Shown here piece by piece: positions 7,294-9,529 of a DNA stretch of 9,529 nucleotides. This DNA comes from Candidatus Aenigmatarchaeota archaeon (GTDB lineage Archaea > Aenigmatarchaeota > Aenigmatarchaeia > QMZP01), in NCBI GenBank assembly GCA_016202745.1, contig JACQOB010000107.1, forward strand, positions 1 through 9,529. The letters run 5' to 3'. Positions within the stretch are counted from its first letter, which is position 1; each line of letters starts with the position of its first letter. Made by a program: the position numbers and the translations under genes. Below the pieces are notes generated by a model. It saw only the letters and a list, made by a program, of their open reading frames with translations, was not told the DNA's origin and did not search any database.

Positions 7294-8148
7294 CTACCCG
7301 CCAATCCCGATGACCGCATTGGAAACGATAAAGTCCCCGGTGCCTGAGAATGTCACCTGGTTCTCGCCCAGCTTCACCGCGGCGGGGTCGAACTGCACCT
7401 TGTTCTCGCCCTGGACGACGGTGGCCAATTGCAGCTTCTGGCCGTTAAGGTCTATGTTCAGCGAGCCGCTGCGCCTCACCTCGTCCACCGCCAGCTTGAT
7501 GACGCCCCTCTGCGACAGCTGAAGCATGTCCAGGTTCTCCTGCGAGATGTTGAACGTCCTCGCCCTGGTCAGCTCGTTCGTGGAGAGGAATATCTCCAGC
7601 TTGGCATTGGCTATCTGCACCGGGCCCGAGGGGGAGGAGAAGGTGACCACGTTAACCCCGGAAACAATGGGGGCGTTAAGCAGCGTGAATTCAGCCGCGT
7701 CCTGCTGGGGAGGGGCTTTTTCGTAGATTTTTATCCCGTTCAAAAGGATTGTCATTACCCTGCCATCAGGCGCATTGGCAAAGAAGCTTATGGACCCCCT
7801 GTTCAGCGACTGGAGGTCCCTTGGGGACAATTCGACGGGTATTATCCTGTTTGGGCCGTATTCAAGGTCAATGCTCACCTCCTGCAGCAAATAAGCCGTC
7901 GCCGCCCAGAAGCGGTAGCCGGGATTCTCGGCCCTGATTTCCAGGGTGTTGAGCCCCTTGACTAGCTCTTTCCTGATCTCAACCTCGTGGAGCCCCTTCC
8001 CAAACCTTTCATCAGACGCCTTTTTCCCGTTCCAGAGGATCACCAGGTTGCCGTACAGGTTGGTGTCCTGGACGGGCAGCTTAATCGTTACCCTGTCCAG
8101 CGTGTCCTCATACGCGGACGGGATGTTGACCGAAAGCGTCTCCTTCTT
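7294..8148 (-). repeat. Three diverged copies of a ~98-residue beta domain
   Basis: The NG turn recurs at residues 126, 223 and 321 (97 and 98 residues apart), and the GxN-hydrophobic strand at 152, 251 and 348 (99 and 97 apart). Each copy ends in a strand near an N/T-A step (ATAYLLQEV, ANAKLEIFL, SNAVIGI). Identity between copies is low, so this is an ancient internal triplication visible only at protein level. Confidence 0.65.
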
Positions 8149-8409
8149 CGCGGATATGTAGCTGGTGGCTATCTCGGTTTTTGGGAGCCGCTGGAGCGTG
8201 AGGGTCTGCCTTTCGCCAACGGAAAATGAGCCCAGGTCTTCCGTTCTTACGGGGGTTTCCGTGGTGAAGCCTATCTCCCCGACTGAAAACTCGGTGATCT
8301 GGATTATCTCGCCGGGGGCCGGCTGGAACTGCGTGAGGCCTATGACAACCGCTATGACAAGGGCCAGCGCGCCTGCAATGAACACCCAGACGAATTCATC
8401 AACGGCCAT
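7294..8409 (-). CDS. Single-pass membrane-anchored protein with three tandem beta-rich domains
   Basis: This 371-residue protein has an N-terminal hydrophobic helix at about 7-26 preceded only by acidic residues (Asp4, Glu5), then an exported-looking region with no cysteine. The helix lacks the basic (K/R-G/A) cleavage motif of archaeal class III pilin signals, so I read it as an uncleaved anchor rather than a pilin. The rest is almost entirely beta. Three domains of about 98 residues (88-184, 186-276, 283-371) each carry an NG turn (WNG 126, LNG 223, LNG 321) and a later GxN strand (GLNTLEI, GVNVVTF, GENQVTF), typical of a beta sandwich or jelly roll. Function is unknown; adhesion, a surface-layer contact or a structural part of the apparatus formed with the giant protein are plausible. 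The ATG at 8409 follows GAGGT at good spacing, and overlaps the end of the 103-aa gene by 11 bases. Confidence 0.9.
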   Translation of the reverse strand: MAVDEFVWVFIAGALALVIAVVIGLTQFQPAPGEIIQITEFSVGEIGFTTETPVRTEDLGSFSVGERQTLTLQRLPKTEIATSYISAKKETLSVNIPSAYEDTLDRVTIKLPVQDTNLYGNLVILWNGKKASDERFGKGLHEVEIRKELVKGLNTLEIRAENPGYRFWAATAYLLQEVSIDLEYGPNRIIPVELSPRDLQSLNRGSISFFANAPDGRVMTILLNGIKIYEKAPPQQDAAEFTLLNAPIVSGVNVVTFSSPSGPVQIANAKLEIFLSTNELTRARTFNISQENLDMLQLSQRGVIKLAVDEVRRSGSLNIDLNGQKLQLATVVQGENKVQFDPAAVKLGENQVTFSGTGDFIVSNAVIGIGG

Positions 8410-8710
8410 CCGCTACCTCTTTATTATTTGGGTCTCTGCTTATTAAACCCTTCAGTTTTTCCCTGGTGAACATCCCGCACTGGTATTTTCCGGCAGCCTC
8501 TGCCAGGCGGAAATAGGCCTTTTCTATAGTGAAATTGCCATCCCTGTTCTGCTCGAGCGTGTACAGCCAGGAGCTTACTGTGTACTCGCATTCGTACACA
8601 AGCATGCACCCTTTCACTGGGACCAGAGGAGAATAGATGACCCTGTCTCCCCTTTTCATCTGCGCAGCCTCGGAGGGCTTTATCCTCTTGCGGGCATCAA
8701 TATCTTCCAT
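8399..8710 (-). CDS. Small soluble protein of unknown function, first gene of the cluster
   Basis: This is a 103-residue protein with no membrane segment or signal peptide and no family I recognise. A charged N-terminus (1-20) is followed by KRGDRVIYSP, an SH3- or KOW-like opening strand, then a beta-rich centre with Cys35, Cys41 and Cys78 and a helical C-terminus. The three cysteines do not form a recognisable zinc-binding set. The ATG at 8710 is preceded by GTGATGAT in a short leader of about 11 bases after the divergent TATA box. Being first in the cluster and overlapping the next gene by 11 bases, it is probably translationally coupled to the beta-domain membrane protein. A regulatory or chaperone-like role would fit the position but nothing in the sequence proves it. 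An internal Met at residue 18 is a less likely start. Confidence 0.8.
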   Translation of the reverse strand: MEDIDARKRIKPSEAAQMKRGDRVIYSPLVPVKGCMLVYECEYTVSSWLYTLEQNRDGNFTIEKAYFRLAEAAGKYQCGMFTREKLKGLISRDPNNKEVADGR

Positions 8711-8743
8711 ATCATCACTTGTAGTTATCTATTGGTGGTGAGA

Positions 8744-8751
8744 TTTATAAA
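8744..8751. promoter_or_regulatory. Palindromic TATA box in the divergent promoter region
   Basis: TTTATAAA is its own reverse complement and sits in the 59-base gap between the minus-strand cluster and the HAD hydrolase gene. Rightward, the ATGs at 8770 and 8773 are about 22-26 bases from its centre, so that mRNA would be leaderless. Leftward, the ATG at 8710 is about 37 bases away, leaving a leader of about 11 bases that carries GTGAT. I see no second convincing TATA box, though ATATATA at 8764-8770 is a weaker alternative for the minus strand. Confidence 0.55.
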
Positions 8752-8769
8752 GATGCAGTCGACATATAT

Positions 8770-9432
8770 ATGATGGAACTGGTCGCGTGGGATTTCAATG
8801 GGACGATTTTGGCAGATTCACAGGCATGCACGGATGCAGGCAATTACATAATAAAGAGCTTTGGCGGCACGCCCGTGCCCAGAAAAAGGTATGCCGCGAC
8901 TTTTGACTTCCCCACCACGGACTTCTATCGCGCCCAGGGTTGCGATATGGAGGCCTTGCTGGCTCCCGAATCAGCCTATGTTCAAATGTTTCATGGAGTC
9001 TATGAGGCGAGGGCTGCAAAGTGCCGCACCAGAAGGGGGGCAAGGGAAGTCCTGGGCTGGCTGAGGGATAAGGATATTGATTCCGTTATCCTGAGCAACC
9101 ACATGCAGGGAGCTATTAGAACCCAGCTGCAAAGGTTGGGGATAGAAGGCTATTTTGCAGAAGTGCTGGCGAACACTGACCTGGAAGCCACGCATACGGG
9201 GAAAAACAAGATAGACAGGATGGCTGATTATCTGTCCCGCACACATCACGATCCAGCTGGTGCTGCCATTGTCGGCGATTCCCCTGAGGACATCGGGATT
9301 GGCAAGGCTTTGGGGATGAGAACGATAGCGGTTGCCGATGGCTACTTCTCCACGCCAAGGCTAAGGGCGAGCGGCCCGGACTACCTTGTGGAGAACCTTG
9401 GCGAGCTGGTCGGGATCCTTGAGTGCATTTAA
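8770..9432 (+). CDS. HAD-superfamily hydrolase, phosphoglycolate phosphatase-like
   Basis: This is a 220-residue soluble protein with the full HAD layout. Motif I is WDFNGT with nucleophile Asp8; motif II is VILSNH with Ser109; the motif III lysine is Lys145 or Lys147 in GKNKIDR; motif IV is VGDSPEDIGIGKALGM with Asp170 and Asp174. Residues 15-90 form the helical cap of the phosphoglycolate phosphatase/beta-phosphoglucomutase type. These enzymes remove phosphate from small metabolites in the cytoplasm through an aspartyl-phosphate; the substrate cannot be read from the sequence. Motif I has Asn10 where the usual general acid/base Asp stands, a variant also known in other WDxNGT HAD proteins. 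Two adjacent ATGs (8770, 8773) are possible starts and both fit a leaderless mRNA from the TATA box at 8744. It is divergent from the envelope cluster and shows no functional tie to it. Confidence 0.93.
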   Translation: MMELVAWDFNGTILADSQACTDAGNYIIKSFGGTPVPRKRYAATFDFPTTDFYRAQGCDMEALLAPESAYVQMFHGVYEARAAKCRTRRGAREVLGWLRDKDIDSVILSNHMQGAIRTQLQRLGIEGYFAEVLANTDLEATHTGKNKIDRMADYLSRTHHDPAGAAIVGDSPEDIGIGKALGMRTIAVADGYFSTPRLRASGPDYLVENLGELVGILECI

Positions 9433-9435
9433 TAG

Positions 9436-9445
9436 GGGATTTTTA
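9436..9445 (+). terminator. Possible T-run terminator after the HAD gene
   Basis: Five consecutive Ts (9440-9444) follow four Gs and lie eight bases after the stop codon. Archaeal RNA polymerase can end transcription at short T-runs without a hairpin, but five Ts is marginal, so this is a weak call. Confidence 0.25.
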
Positions 9446-9448
9446 GCC

Positions 9449-9519
9449 GCTTCACTGGGGAGGCAAGGATCTGGGGCGGAGAAACCGCTTGCCTGGTTTT
9501 CGGATCCTGGCAGTGAAGC
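9449..9519. other. 71-base imperfect inverted repeat, possible structured RNA or regulatory hairpin
   Basis: Nine bases, GCTTCACTG (9449-9457), are perfectly complementary to CAGTGAAGC (9511-9519). Inside, AGGATC (9466-9471) pairs with GATCCT (9503-9508), extendable by wobble pairs to about nine. At the centre GCGG (9476-9479) pairs with CCGC (9485-9488) around an AGAAA loop. An alternative pairing of GGCAAG (9462-9467) with CTTGCC (9488-9493) competes with the inner stems. It is intergenic and ends exactly where the TATA box begins. It could be a 3'-end structure of the HAD mRNA, an operator or a small RNA. It does not fit a tRNA. Confidence 0.6.
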
Positions 9520-9528
9520 TTTATATAA
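9513..9528 (+). promoter_or_regulatory. Strong TATA box and possible BRE for a gene beyond the window
   Basis: TTTATATAA at 9520-9528 is close to the ideal archaeal TATA box. The purine-rich GTGAAGC just before it (9513-9519) could serve as the TFB-recognition element and is also part of the right arm of the inverted repeat. Rightward transcription would begin about 20 bases past the window's end. The box also reads as TTATATAAA on the other strand, but a leftward transcript would start inside the hairpin and run antisense to the HAD gene. Confidence 0.6.
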
Positions 9529-9529
9529 C

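Noticed and set aside
7052..7522. 156-residue plus-strand open frame spanning the gap between two minus-strand genes
   Set aside because: It is antisense to the metallopeptidase N-terminus and the third beta domain, has no promoter or ribosome-binding site, and no recognisable features.
8294..8409. Class III signal peptide of an archaeal type IV pilin or archaellin at the start of the 371-aa protein
   Set aside because: The required basic residue followed by Gly/Ala before the hydrophobic helix is missing; only acidic residues precede it, so an uncleaved membrane anchor is more likely.
8390..8420. Frameshift joining the 103-aa and 371-aa genes, given their 11-base overlap
   Set aside because: The second gene has its own ATG with GAGGT at proper spacing, followed at once by a membrane anchor, so translational coupling explains the overlap better.
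8694..8720. C/D-box small RNA: GTGATGA on the minus strand matches the C box
   Set aside because: It lies exactly at the start region of the 103-aa gene, where GTGAT is explained as a ribosome-binding site, and no paired D box at suitable spacing is seen.
9449..9519. tRNA gene, suggested by the 71-base length and a closing stem
   Set aside because: Neither strand has a GTTCRANTC T-loop, a proper 5-bp T-stem or a D-loop with GG at the right place, and the closing stem is 9 bp instead of 7.

Overview
The window looks archaeal. Four intergenic or upstream stretches carry TATA-type boxes (TTTATAAA, TTTATATAA and looser forms). Some starts lie about 22-30 bases after the box, as in leaderless mRNAs. 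Others have GTGAT or AGGTG just before the start, which fits the archaeal 16S 3' end. No bacterial -35/-10 pairs stand out. Dense packing, few recognisable families and very large Cys- and Pro-rich surface proteins suggest an uncultivated, possibly DPANN-type archaeon, but that placement is inference. There is no gene-free stretch over 100 bases, and I see no rRNA, tRNA, CRISPR array or insertion sequence.

Layout. On the + strand at the left are a membrane-anchored coiled-coil protein (41-1291) and a small protein (1325-1585). Facing them is a four-gene minus-strand cluster read from 8710 down to 1618: a 103-aa small protein; a 371-aa protein with one membrane anchor and three tandem beta-rich domains; a 335-aa protein with an HExxH zinc-peptidase motif and a tandem 22-residue repeat tail; and a 1545-aa giant. 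The giant has a soluble N-terminal half with Pro-rich, carboxypeptidase-regulatory-like and coiled-coil parts, about nine membrane helices, two Ig-like regions, two matching 8-cysteine modules and a C-terminal lytic transglycosylase (SLT) domain with all four motifs. The genes overlap by 11 bases or are 12-18 bases apart, so they are probably cotranscribed. To the right is a divergent HAD-family hydrolase (8770-9432). After it comes a 71-base imperfect inverted repeat that abuts a near-consensus TATA box for a gene beyond the window.

How the genes may work together. The minus-strand cluster reads as a cell-envelope apparatus: a polytopic anchor presenting a disulfide-rich arm tipped with a peptidoglycan-cleaving fold, a second anchored beta-domain protein, and a cytoplasmic metallopeptidase candidate. 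Most archaea have no murein, so the SLT domain most plausibly acts on bacterial walls (attack, attachment, DNA or protein transfer) or has been reused for another glycan. This is the strongest candidate here for an undescribed system. The 416-aa protein outside the cluster may belong to the same envelope function, but only by proximity.
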